NCBI GenBank assembly: GCA_018241365.1
Contig: JAFEDX010000001.1
Span: forward strand, 31,354 to 95,353
Direction of reading: 5' to 3'
Origin: Pseudomonadota bacterium
GTDB taxonomy: Bacteria > Pseudomonadota > Gammaproteobacteria > Xanthomonadales > Rhodanobacteraceae
Length of the DNA stretch: 64,000 nt
The first letter of the stretch is position 1, and the number at the start of each line of letters is the position of its first letter. Positions 21,141 through 29,573 of this stretch are shown one piece after another. The translations under genes were made by a program, and so were the position numbers. The notes beneath the pieces were generated by a model. That model searched no databases. It was not told the DNA's origin and was given only the letters and a program-made list of their open reading frames with translations.

Positions 21141-21890
21141 ATGTCTGACATTCGTGTGATCGGCAGCTACATCTCGCCCTACGTGCGCAAGGTGCTGGTG
21201 TTCCTCGAAACCAAGGGCATCGCCTACGAGATCGATCCGATCGCGCCATTCGCCGGCAACGAGGCATTCGCGCGCCTGAGCCCATTGAAGCGCGTGCCGG
21301 TGCTGCTCGACGGCGGGCTGGTGCTGAACGACTCCTCGGTGATTTGCCAATATCTGGAAGACAAGTTTCCCGAGCCGTCGTTGTATCCGCGCGACATCGC
21401 ACAACGTGCGCGGGCGCGCTGGATCGAGGAATTCGCCGATACGCGGCTTGCCGACGGCCTGATCTGGCGATTGTTCTACGAACGCTCGATCAAGAAGCGC
21501 ACCACCGGACGGGAAGCCGACGAGGCTGTGGTGCGGCAGGCACGCGAAGTCGATATTCCTGCAGCGCTGGATTATCTGGAAACGCAGATGGTCGCGGACG
21601 GCTTCATGTTCGGTGAAGCTTCGATTGCCGATATCAGCATTGCCTGCTATTTCCGCACAGCGCAATTCGTCCGCTACGAAATCGATGCGGCACGCTGGCC
21701 GCGCACCGCGGCCTTGCTGGATCGCACATGGGCGTTGCCGGCGTTCCGCAAGCTGGCGCGTTTCGAGGATTGTTCGCTGCGGGTGCCGCTTGCTGAACAG
21801 CGCGGCGCCTTGCGCGCGGCAGGCGCAAGCTTGACCGATGTGACTCTGGGAACCGGCCCGCTGCGGCCGGTTGCGGTGCGTACGACGTGA
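21141..21890 (+). CDS. Glutathione S-transferase family protein
   Basis: A 249-residue cytosolic GST-fold protein. The N-terminal thioredoxin-like domain (IGSYISPYVRKVLVFLETKG) has Ser10-Pro-Tyr at the usual catalytic position and the cis-Pro segment RVPVLLDGGLVLNDSSVICQYLED; the C-terminal helical domain follows (ARARWIEEFAD, EASIADISIACYF). Substrate unknown; a detoxification or stress role is the family norm. Start at 21141 is preferred to one four codons earlier. Confidence 0.9.
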   Translation: MSDIRVIGSYISPYVRKVLVFLETKGIAYEIDPIAPFAGNEAFARLSPLKRVPVLLDGGLVLNDSSVICQYLEDKFPEPSLYPRDIAQRARARWIEEFADTRLADGLIWRLFYERSIKKRTTGREADEAVVRQAREVDIPAALDYLETQMVADGFMFGEASIADISIACYFRTAQFVRYEIDAARWPRTAALLDRTWALPAFRKLARFEDCSLRVPLAEQRGALRAAGASLTDVTLGTGPLRPVAVRTT

Positions 21891-22009
21891 ACGACTGGCA
21901 GCAGTCCGGCGTGTCGGTCTGCACCGCCACGGCCGTCGCTGCGTCGCGGGGGCGGTGGACGCGCAACGCGCAGTGACGCCGCCGATCATGTCGGCGCATG
22001 TACGCCGGG

Positions 22010-23074
22010 TCATGCCTCGCGAGGGGATTCCGCGCGGGGGACTTCCTGCCACAGGCTGGAACGTCGCACGATCAGCTTCATGGGCAGCATCCGGCTTGCC
22101 ACGGGTTCGTTGTGGATCAGGCGCAACAGGCTGTCCACCAGCATTTCGCCGGCGCGTCGGGTGTCCTGTTGCACCGTGGTCAGCGGCGGGTTGACGTAGC
22201 TGGCCATCGGGATGTCGTCGAAACCGGCCACGGCCACTTCGAATGGCACGTCAATCCCGTGCTCGGACAGCGCGCCGATGGCGCCGATCGCGATCAGGTC
22301 GCTGGCGGCGAAGATGGCGTCGAAGGGTTCGGCGCGTGCCATCAGGGTTTTCAGCGCCAGTCGCCCCGAGCTCTGCGAGCTTTCCGCGTCCACCTGCAGC
22401 GCGTCGTCCGGCACGATCCCGCGCGTGCGCAGGGCCTGCAGGTGCCCACGGTAGCGTTCCTGGAATTCCGGAAAATGCCGTGAGGCATCGCCAAGGAAGG
22501 CGATGCGACGACAGCCCTGGTCGAGCAAATGTTCGGTGGCGGCACGGCCGCCGCTGAAGTTGTCGCAGCCGATGGTAATGCAGGGCTGGTCCGGCCTGAC
22601 CGCCCCCCAGCTGACCAGTCTGGTGCCCTTGGCGCGCAGCTTTTCCAGCCGGCTGGCGTGGGTGAGGTAGTCGCCGTAGCCGAGCAGGATGATGCCGTCG
22701 GCCTTCTTGCTTTCGGCGAAGTCCGCATGCCAGTCGCGCCCCAGTTCCTGGAAGGAAATCAGCAGATCGTAGCCCTGTCGCGCGCAGGCTTGGGTGATCG
22801 AACCCAGCATCGACAGGAAGAACGGGTTGATGTGCGAGTCGTCGGGCGTCGGGTCATCGAAGAACAGCAGGGCGAGCGTGCCGGCAAGCTTGCTGCGCAG
22901 GTTGGAGGCGTTCTTGTCGACCGTGTAGTTCAGCGTGGTCGCCGCGGCTTCGACGCGGCGGCGGGTGTCCTCGCTGACCGAGGGGTCGCCGCGCAGCGCG
23001 CGCGACACCGTCGCCTGGGAGACCCCGGCCAGCTCGGCAATGTCGAACGACGTGATGCGTTTCTTGCTGTGCAC
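22010..23074 (-). CDS. LacI-family transcriptional regulator of the alpha-glucan locus
   Basis: 354 residues starting with GTG at 23074 (VHSKKRITSFDIAELAGVS). The HTH reads ITSFDIAELAGVSQATVSRAL with hinge helix region NASNLRSKLAGTLAL, followed by a periplasmic-binding-like sensor (NPFFLSMLGSITQ, CDNFSGGRAATEHLL, FDAIFAASDLIAIGA, VAGFDDIPMASY, PPLTTVQQD). The same frame stays open far upstream but crosses the MFS gene and is not regulator sequence. It follows the sugar MFS gene and GH13 gene on the same strand; its likely targets are the two TGAATACGTATTCA-like sites at 26354-26477. The effector is probably a maltodextrin-type sugar or sugar phosphate; inference only. Confidence 0.9.
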   Translation of the reverse strand: MHSKKRITSFDIAELAGVSQATVSRALRGDPSVSEDTRRRVEAAATTLNYTVDKNASNLRSKLAGTLALLFFDDPTPDDSHINPFFLSMLGSITQACARQGYDLLISFQELGRDWHADFAESKKADGIILLGYGDYLTHASRLEKLRAKGTRLVSWGAVRPDQPCITIGCDNFSGGRAATEHLLDQGCRRIAFLGDASRHFPEFQERYRGHLQALRTRGIVPDDALQVDAESSQSSGRLALKTLMARAEPFDAIFAASDLIAIGAIGALSEHGIDVPFEVAVAGFDDIPMASYVNPPLTTVQQDTRRAGEMLVDSLLRLIHNEPVASRMLPMKLIVRRSSLWQEVPRAESPREA

Positions 23075-23160
23075 GCGAAAACGGCCCCTGGAACCTGCAA
23101 CCCTGCGGTCGCAAGTACCGATGCTAGCCAAATTCGGGTCGCGTTGCCGGGCGACAATGC

Positions 23161-24585
23161 TCACCCGGGCATGTCCTCCAGCTCCACGCCGCGGGTTTCG
23201 CGCACGCAGCGCCACACGAACACCAGCGAGATTGCGGCGAACGCCGCGTAGACGCCGTAGGCGAACGGCAGGCTGAACTGGGCCATTGGCGGGAAGCTGC
23301 TGGTGATCGCGAAGTTCGCCAGCCATTGCGCGGCGGCGGCGACCGCCAGCGCCTTCGCGCGAATCCGGTTGGGGAACATCTCGCCCAGCAGCACCCACAC
23401 CACCGGGCCCCAGCTCACGCCGAAGAAGACCACATAGAGGTTGGCCGCCACCAGCGCGATCGGGCCCCACGGGTTGGGCAGGATCAGGGCCGCGCCCGCG
23501 CCGGACGCCTGTGCGAAACACACGGCCATCAGCGCCAGCGTGACGGCCATGCCCGCCGAGCCGACCAGCAGCAGCGGTTTGCGGCCGACGCGATCCACCA
23601 GCGCGATCGCCACCAGCGTCACCAGCACGTTGATGACCGAGGTGACGACGGTGATCGTGAAGGCGTTGGATTCGTCGAACCCGACCGAATGCCACAACAT
23701 GGTCGAGTAATAGAAGATCACGTTGATGCCGACGAACTGCTGGAACATCGACAGCAGGATGCCGACCCACACGATGGGCAGCAGGCCGCCGGCGCCACCC
23801 GCCAGGTCACGCCAGCGCGGTTTGTGCTCGCGCCGCAGGCTGTTCTCGATGTCGAACAGTTTTCGCTGCAACGCAGGTTCGTCGTCGAGCGCCAGCACCT
23901 TGCGCAGCACCGCCGAGGCATCCGTGATGCGACCCTGCGCAACCAGGTGGCGCGGCGATTCCGGCACCATCAGCGCGAGCCCGCCGTACACCAGCGCCGG
24001 GATCACGCCGACCATGAACATCCAGCGCCATGCGCCCAGGCCCAGCCACAGCGATTGGCTGGCGCCGCCGGCCGACGCGGCGAGCCAGGCGTCGCTCAGC
24101 AGCGCGACGAAGATTCCCAGCACGATGGCCAGTTGCTGCATCGAGCCCAGTCGCCCGCGGATCCACGCCGGCGAAATTTCGGCGATGTAGGCCGGCGCGA
24201 CCACCGAGGCCACGCCGACGCCGATGCCGCCCACCAGGCGCCACACGATCAGCCATGTGACCGAGCCCGCCAGGCCGGCGCCGATCGCGCTGGCACCCAG
24301 GAGCAGCGCCGCGACCTGCATCGTGCGCACGCGTCCGAAGCGGTCCGCGAGCCGACCTGCGTACCACGCGCCCAGCGCGGAGCCGAGCAGCGCACAGGAA
24401 ACGGCAAAACCGGTCCAGCCGGCGCTCAATCCGAAGCTGGCGCGCAAGGCGTCCACCGCACCGTTGATCACCGCCGTATCGAAGCCGAACAGGAATCCGC
24501 CCAATGCCGCGGCGGCGGCGATCAGGATCACGCGCAGGCTGGCGCGGCGCGAAGCCTCATCAAGCGTGGTCGCGGGGTTGTTCAT
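23161..24585 (-). CDS. Sugar porter family MFS transporter
   Basis: A 474-residue, 12-helix inner-membrane symporter of the sugar porter (SP) family. Signatures: GFLFGFDTAVINGA near helix 1, GRLADRFGRVRTM, the RLVGGIGVGVASVVAPAYIAEISP block, PESPRHLV, QQFVGINVIFYYS in helix 7 and DRVGRKPLLL. These indicate monosaccharide (glucose-type) transport. The start at 24585 overlaps the end of the GH13 gene (ATGA), so it is coupled to that alpha-glucosidase. The frame is open for 96 codons further upstream inside that gene; not coding-like. Confidence 0.92.
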   Translation of the reverse strand: MNNPATTLDEASRRASLRVILIAAAAALGGFLFGFDTAVINGAVDALRASFGLSAGWTGFAVSCALLGSALGAWYAGRLADRFGRVRTMQVAALLLGASAIGAGLAGSVTWLIVWRLVGGIGVGVASVVAPAYIAEISPAWIRGRLGSMQQLAIVLGIFVALLSDAWLAASAGGASQSLWLGLGAWRWMFMVGVIPALVYGGLALMVPESPRHLVAQGRITDASAVLRKVLALDDEPALQRKLFDIENSLRREHKPRWRDLAGGAGGLLPIVWVGILLSMFQQFVGINVIFYYSTMLWHSVGFDESNAFTITVVTSVINVLVTLVAIALVDRVGRKPLLLVGSAGMAVTLALMAVCFAQASGAGAALILPNPWGPIALVAANLYVVFFGVSWGPVVWVLLGEMFPNRIRAKALAVAAAAQWLANFAITSSFPPMAQFSLPFAYGVYAAFAAISLVFVWRCVRETRGVELEDMPG

Positions 24586-26252
24586 GGCGCGGCCCTGGCG
24601 GGATCGGATTGGCGCGTGGCAACTGGCTGCTCTGCAGTTTCCAGCGACGCGAATACCGCGCCGTAACCGGGCAGTTTCAGATGGTTGTCCTCCAGATTCC
24701 CTGCGTGCAGGCCATGCCCGTGCAACGTGCGTGCGGCGCCGTGCAGGGGCAGTGGCGACACCACCTCGGAGTGGGACAGGTTGAAGGCCACCAGCAGGGT
24801 TTCTTCGGCGGTCTGGCGGATGAACGCCAGGATCGGTTCCGGCGTATCCAGGAACCGGATGCTGCCGGTGCACAGCGCCGGGTGTTGCCGGCGCCAGCGC
24901 ATGAACTCGCGGAACCCCTGCAGCGGCGACGCGGGGTCGGATTGCTGCCGTGTCACGGCCAGCGCAAGGTGCTCAGGCGGCACCGGCAACCACGGTTTGC
25001 CGGTGGTGAATCCGCCGTGCGGTTCGCTGTTCCACGGCATCGGCGTGCGACAGCCGTCGCGACCCTTGAACTGCGGCCAGAACGCGATGCCGTAGGGATC
25101 GCGCAAGGCTTCGTACGGTACTTCGGCCTCGGTCAGGCCGAGTTCCTCGCCCTGGTAGATGCACACGGAACCGCGCAGCGAGCACAACATGGCGGTCAGC
25201 AGGTTGGCCAGTGGCGCGGCCGGATGGCCGCCACCCCAGCGTGACAGAACGCGTTCGACGTCGTGGTTGGAAAGCGCCCAGCATGGCCAGCCTTCGGTCA
25301 TCCTGGCTTCCTGCGCGCGTACGGTGTCGCGGATGTAACCCGCGCTGAAATCGTCGGTCAGCAGTTCGAAGCTGTAGCCCATGTGCAGGCGGTGGCCGCT
25401 GGTGTACTCGGCGAGCGTCGCGAGCGAGTCTTCGGACGCTATTTCGCCCAGCGCGACCACGTCCGGATAGCGGTCGAGCAATGCGCGCAGGTCTTCCAGG
25501 AACGCCAAGTTCTCCGGACGGGTGTTGTTGTAGAGGTGGTACTGGTAGGCGTAGGGATTGTCGGGACTGAAGCCGCGCCCGGTACGCTCGCTGACGGGCT
25601 TGGCCGGGTTGTCGCGCAGCGCGGCATCGTGGAAGCAGAAGTTGATCGAATCCAGCCGGAAACCGTCTACGCCGCGGTCCAGCCAGAAGCGCAGGTTGTC
25701 GAGCGCCGCAGCGCGGACTTCGGGGTTGTGGAAGTTCAGATCCGGCTGTTCGGTCAGGAAGTTGTGCAGGTAGTACTGCTGGCGCCGTGGTTCCCACTGC
25801 CAGGCGGGACCGCCGAAAATCGACAGCCAGTTGTTGGGCGCGGTGCCGTCTTCGCGCGGATCGGCCCACACGTACCAATCGGATTTCGGGTTGTCGCGGC
25901 TCTCGCGGCTTGCGAGGAACCACGCGTGCTCGGCCGAGGTGTGGCTCAAGACCTGGTCGATCATCACCTTGAGGCCCAGCGCGTGGGCCTTGGCCAGCAG
26001 CCGGTCGAAATCCGCCAGCGTGCCGAACAGCGGATCGACCGCGCGGTTGTCGGCGATGTCGTAGCCGAAGTCGGCCATCGGCGACTTGAAGAACGGCGCG
26101 ATCCAGACCGCATCGACGCCGAGGCTGGCGACGTAGTCGAGCCGCTCGATGATGCCCGGCAGGTCGCCCACGCCGTCGCCATCGGTGTCGAGGAAGCTGC
26201 GCGGGTAGATCTGGTAGATGACGGCACCGCGCCACCACTGGACATCGGACAT
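24582..26252 (-). CDS. GH13 alpha-glucosidase (subfamily 23-like)
   Basis: A 556-residue cytoplasmic-looking enzyme (no signal peptide; start MSDVQWWRGAVIYQIYPRSF). GH13 catalytic triad: nucleophile Asp201 (GFRLDSINF), acid/base Glu270 (VALGEIASED), Asp331 (ALSNHDVERV). The calcium-like loop DTDGDGVGDL is present. The layout resembles the xanthomonad alpha-glucosidases that hydrolyse or transfer from maltose, sucrose or isomaltose-type bonds. Overlaps the downstream MFS gene by ATGA; divergent from the TonB-dependent receptor with a shared regulatory region. Confidence 0.92.
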   Translation of the reverse strand: MSDVQWWRGAVIYQIYPRSFLDTDGDGVGDLPGIIERLDYVASLGVDAVWIAPFFKSPMADFGYDIADNRAVDPLFGTLADFDRLLAKAHALGLKVMIDQVLSHTSAEHAWFLASRESRDNPKSDWYVWADPREDGTAPNNWLSIFGGPAWQWEPRRQQYYLHNFLTEQPDLNFHNPEVRAAALDNLRFWLDRGVDGFRLDSINFCFHDAALRDNPAKPVSERTGRGFSPDNPYAYQYHLYNNTRPENLAFLEDLRALLDRYPDVVALGEIASEDSLATLAEYTSGHRLHMGYSFELLTDDFSAGYIRDTVRAQEARMTEGWPCWALSNHDVERVLSRWGGGHPAAPLANLLTAMLCSLRGSVCIYQGEELGLTEAEVPYEALRDPYGIAFWPQFKGRDGCRTPMPWNSEPHGGFTTGKPWLPVPPEHLALAVTRQQSDPASPLQGFREFMRWRRQHPALCTGSIRFLDTPEPILAFIRQTAEETLLVAFNLSHSEVVSPLPLHGAARTLHGHGLHAGNLEDNHLKLPGYGAVFASLETAEQPVATRQSDPARAAP

Positions 26253-26353
26253 GCTGGTTGGATCCCTTGTGCGTGATGCGCGCCACGCGACCTGCGCGGG
26301 CGGCCGCGAACGGTGTCCAGAGTAAACGCAGGGTTCCGTATCCCCGACGGACG

Positions 26354-26367
26354 TGCATACGTATTCA
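26354..26367. promoter_or_regulatory. Probable LacI-family operator 1
   Basis: TGCATACGTATTCA: a 14-bp palindrome with one mismatch and the central CG of LacI-type operators. Site 2 lies 110 nt away, centre to centre. It is on the GH13-gene side of the region. Confidence 0.6.
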
Positions 26368-26463
26368 TGGATGCTGCGCCTGCGTCAGGTTGCCGTGCGT
26401 GTTGGCTGCACTCTGCCGTGCAATCGGATGCTGCGATGCAATATCCGTGCAGTCGTCGCAGCA

Positions 26464-26477
26464 TGAATACGTATACA
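26464..26477. promoter_or_regulatory. Probable LacI-family operator 2
   Basis: TGAATACGTATACA: same palindrome class as site 1 with one mismatch on the other side; the combined consensus TGAATACGTATTCA is perfectly symmetrical. It is on the TonB-receptor side and overlaps a TATACA that could be a -10, consistent with repression. Confidence 0.6.
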
Positions 26478-26589
26478 CACAGCATCCGGTACGAAAAACC
26501 CATGCCTACCATGCAAACACGTCTCGCGCATAGCGCGTGGATCGGCCGCGCAACCACACAACGACAGTTACCAGCTGGGGAACGACACC

Positions 26590-29457
26590 ATGCAACTGAA
26601 ACGCAATGTGCTGACATTGGCGATGCTCTCCGCGGGCATCGGGCTTGCCACCTGCGCCAACATCGCTTTCGCCGCCAGCGCGCCATCCGGTGCCGCACAA
26701 GGCACGGCGCAACCGCAGACCCAACCGGCTGCGACCGGGCAGGACAGCGGTCAGGCGCAGCAGCAAGAGCAGAAGGAGAAGGCCAAGAAGCAGGAGCAGA
26801 AGAAGGAAACGGTCCAGCTCGAGGCGATCAACGTCCACGGCTACGCCGGAAGCGTGCAGAATTCGACCGCGATCAAGCGCAATTCCGACGAGATCGTCGA
26901 GGCGGTTTCGGCCGAGCAGATCGGCAAGCTGCCCGGCACCAGCATTGCCGACGCACTGGGACGCCTGCCCGGCCTGGCGGTGCAGACGCTGAGTGGCCGC
27001 CCGCAGGTGCTCACCATCCACGGGCTCGGCCCCGACTTCAGCACCGCACTGGTCAACGGCCGCGAGCAGGTCAGCACATCGAACAACCGCGACGTGCAGT
27101 ACGACCAGTACCCGGCCAGCTGGTTCAACAACGTGGTGGTGTACATGTCGCCCAGCGCCGGCCTGATCGGTCAGGGCCTGTCCGGCACCGTGGACATGCG
27201 CACGATCCGCCCGCTGGAACAGGAGCACGAGATCGCTGCGGTGAATGCGCGTTATGTATGGGACAGCCTGTCCACCCTGTCGCCCGGGCAGGGCGTCAGC
27301 GATCACGGCTATTCGGTCAACGGCGTGTACGTGAACCAGTTCGCCGACCACACCTTTGGCGTGACCCTGGGCGTGGACCTGGAATCCAATCCGGCGCAGA
27401 TCGAACACCAGGCGCCGTGGGGCTATCCCAACGATGCGAATGGCGACCTGGTGATCGGCGGTTCCAAGAATTACGGTATTTCCGATCAACTGAGGCGTAC
27501 CGGCCTGCTCGCAACCCTGCAGTACAAGCCGACCGACAACTTCACCAGCACCCTCGACCTCACCTGGGACAATTTCCGCGAAACGCAGCAGGCCAAGGGC
27601 ATGGAGCTGCCGCTGTTCTGGAGCAATGCCCAACTGCAGCCGGGCGGCAACGTGCAGAACGGTTTCGTGCAGAGCGGCACCTACGACGACGTGGCCGCGG
27701 TGGTGCGCAACGACTACAACAAGACCCGCGCCAAGGTCTGGAACATCGGCTGGAACAACAAGATGAGGTTCAGCGATGGCTGGTCGGCGGAACTGGACGC
27801 CAGTTATTCGCGCGCCGATCGCCAGGACATCCTGCTGGAGAGCTACACGGGCACCGGCTACAACAAGACCGGCCCGCTCGACACCATCAACTTCAATGAA
27901 CTCAACAACGGCTTGTTGTATGTCCACACCGCGCAGAATTACACCCAGGGCCTGGTGCTGACCGATCCGCAGGGTTGGGGCAGCGGCAACAATCCGCCGG
28001 TGGTGCAGGCCGGCTTCATCAACGCGCCGCACACCAACGATTACCTCGCGCGGCTGCGCCTGGCCGTCGAACACGACTTCATGAACGGTCCGTTCTCGAG
28101 CGTGAAGTTCGGCGTCGATCGCGCCACCCGCAACAAGAACTACAACATCGACCAGGATTTCATCGTGCTGCCGAATGGCGCGCAGACTGCGCCAATCCCG
28201 ACCAACGGAGTGGGCGATCCGCTGGCGTGGATGGGCATCGGCCCGCAGGTGATCTACAACCCGCTCGATTTCCTTGCCAACGGCACCTATGCGCTGTTCC
28301 CGACGGCGCTGTCGTCGATCGGCGTGCCGCCCAACTGGACGGTGCGCGAGCTCGACACCACGCCCTTCGCGCAGTTCAACATCGACACCTCGCTCGGCAA
28401 CGTGCCGGTGCGTGGCAACATCGGCGTGCAGGTGGCGCACACCAATGAATCGTCGGACGGCCAGCGTGTCGCGGCTGGCACCAGCAACACCGGCTCCTCG
28501 GTGGTGACGCTGGTACCGGTGTCCGGCGGCACGAAGTACACCCGCTGGCTGCCCAGCGCGAACCTGGTGTTCGGCTTCACCGACAGCACCGACCTGCGCG
28601 TGGGCGTGGCGCGGGTGCTGGCGCGTCCGCGCATGGACCAGATGAGCGCCAGCCTGTCGATTGGCGGCAACATCACGCATCTGCAATCGACCGACCCGAA
28701 CACGTCGTACTTCAGCGCGTCGGGCGGCAATCCGCGCCTGCTGCCGACCATGGCCACCAACGTCAACATCAGCCTCGAGCATTATTTCGCGCAGAACCAG
28801 GGGTACATGGCGCTGTCCACGTATTACCTGAAGCTGTCCGACTTCATCAATCCCAGCGCGGCGTTCCTGTACAACTTCGCCCCGTTCGTCGGTGCCTTCC
28901 TGTCGCCGACGCAGCAGCAGCAGCTCGGCACCACCTACGGCATCGTGTCCGGCCCGACCAACGACGGCCATGGCAACGTGAAGGGCTTGCAGGGCACGAT
29001 CAGCCTGCCGCTCAACCTGCTAACGCCGGTGCTGGATGGCTTCGGCGTGATCCTCACCGGCGACAGGACCAACAGCTCGGTGGTGTACGCGGGCAACCCG
29101 CAGGCGATCACGGTGCCCGGACTGTCGAAGTGGGTGGCCAACGGCACGCTGTACTACCAGCGCAACGGCTTCGAGGCGCGCGTCAGCGACAGCTATCGCA
29201 CCAGCTTCCTCGGCGAGGTGCAGGGCATCAGCGCCACCCGCATCTTGCAGACCATCAAGGGCGGCAGCATCTATGACGCGCAGGTCAGCTACACGCTCCA
29301 GGACGGGCGATTCAAGGGCCTGACATTCCTGTTGCAGGGCTCCAACCTGACCAACAAGAATTTCATCACCTACCAGAACGGTGATCCACGCCAGGTACTG
29401 ACCTGGGAGGAATACGGGCGTCGCTACGAGCTCGGCGTTTCCTACAAGTTCCGGTGA
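26590..29457 (+). CDS. TonB-dependent outer-membrane receptor (carbohydrate type)
   Basis: 955 residues: signal peptide (1-29, ending AFAA), a low-complexity Gln/Lys-rich linker (about 35-75), a plug domain (EAINVHGYAGSVQNSTAIKRNSDEIVEAVSAEQIGKLPGTSIADALGRLPGL onward, given here only as landmarks), and a 22-strand barrel ending YELGVSYKFR. This is the Caulobacter/Xanthomonas TonB receptor type found in carbohydrate-uptake loci. Context (amylases, glucosidases, sugar symporters) points to maltodextrin or related glucans as ligand. Probably repressed through the upstream operators. Confidence 0.92.
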   Translation: MQLKRNVLTLAMLSAGIGLATCANIAFAASAPSGAAQGTAQPQTQPAATGQDSGQAQQQEQKEKAKKQEQKKETVQLEAINVHGYAGSVQNSTAIKRNSDEIVEAVSAEQIGKLPGTSIADALGRLPGLAVQTLSGRPQVLTIHGLGPDFSTALVNGREQVSTSNNRDVQYDQYPASWFNNVVVYMSPSAGLIGQGLSGTVDMRTIRPLEQEHEIAAVNARYVWDSLSTLSPGQGVSDHGYSVNGVYVNQFADHTFGVTLGVDLESNPAQIEHQAPWGYPNDANGDLVIGGSKNYGISDQLRRTGLLATLQYKPTDNFTSTLDLTWDNFRETQQAKGMELPLFWSNAQLQPGGNVQNGFVQSGTYDDVAAVVRNDYNKTRAKVWNIGWNNKMRFSDGWSAELDASYSRADRQDILLESYTGTGYNKTGPLDTINFNELNNGLLYVHTAQNYTQGLVLTDPQGWGSGNNPPVVQAGFINAPHTNDYLARLRLAVEHDFMNGPFSSVKFGVDRATRNKNYNIDQDFIVLPNGAQTAPIPTNGVGDPLAWMGIGPQVIYNPLDFLANGTYALFPTALSSIGVPPNWTVRELDTTPFAQFNIDTSLGNVPVRGNIGVQVAHTNESSDGQRVAAGTSNTGSSVVTLVPVSGGTKYTRWLPSANLVFGFTDSTDLRVGVARVLARPRMDQMSASLSIGGNITHLQSTDPNTSYFSASGGNPRLLPTMATNVNISLEHYFAQNQGYMALSTYYLKLSDFINPSAAFLYNFAPFVGAFLSPTQQQQLGTTYGIVSGPTNDGHGNVKGLQGTISLPLNLLTPVLDGFGVILTGDRTNSSVVYAGNPQAITVPGLSKWVANGTLYYQRNGFEARVSDSYRTSFLGEVQGISATRILQTIKGGSIYDAQVSYTLQDGRFKGLTFLLQGSNLTNKNFITYQNGDPRQVLTWEEYGRRYELGVSYKFR

Positions 29458-29573
29458 GGCATGGGCGCGGCGCGTGCTTCGTTGACCAGCAACAACGAGG
29501 CCGCGCCGCAGCCTGTCGCAGCGCGGCGCGGCGTGATGGTTGAACGCGGATGTTTCAGGTGTACGCTCCCCGG

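Larger units (their letters stand above)
26253..26589. promoter_or_regulatory. Divergent regulatory region of the alpha-glucan locus
   Basis: 337 nt with no gene, between the divergent GH13 and TonB-receptor genes. It holds two near-palindromes (26354-26367 and 26464-26477) and several copies of a GATGCTGCG-type word in both orientations around them, so the region is roughly symmetrical. A GGGGAAC ribosome site precedes the receptor start. Promoter hexamers could not be assigned with confidence, although TATACA inside the second operator could be a -10. Confidence 0.6.

Noticed and set aside
23075..23770. Extended N-terminus of the LacI regulator by 232 residues
   Set aside because: The extension overlaps the MFS gene in another frame, is compositionally abnormal, and the HTH begins right after the GTG at 23074.
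26506..28971. Very long open frame antisense to the TonB-dependent receptor (and similar ones opposite uvrA, uvrB and thrS)
   Set aside because: High GC content leaves antisense frames open; the translations are Arg/His/Gly-rich without domain motifs, while the sense strand has clear family signatures.
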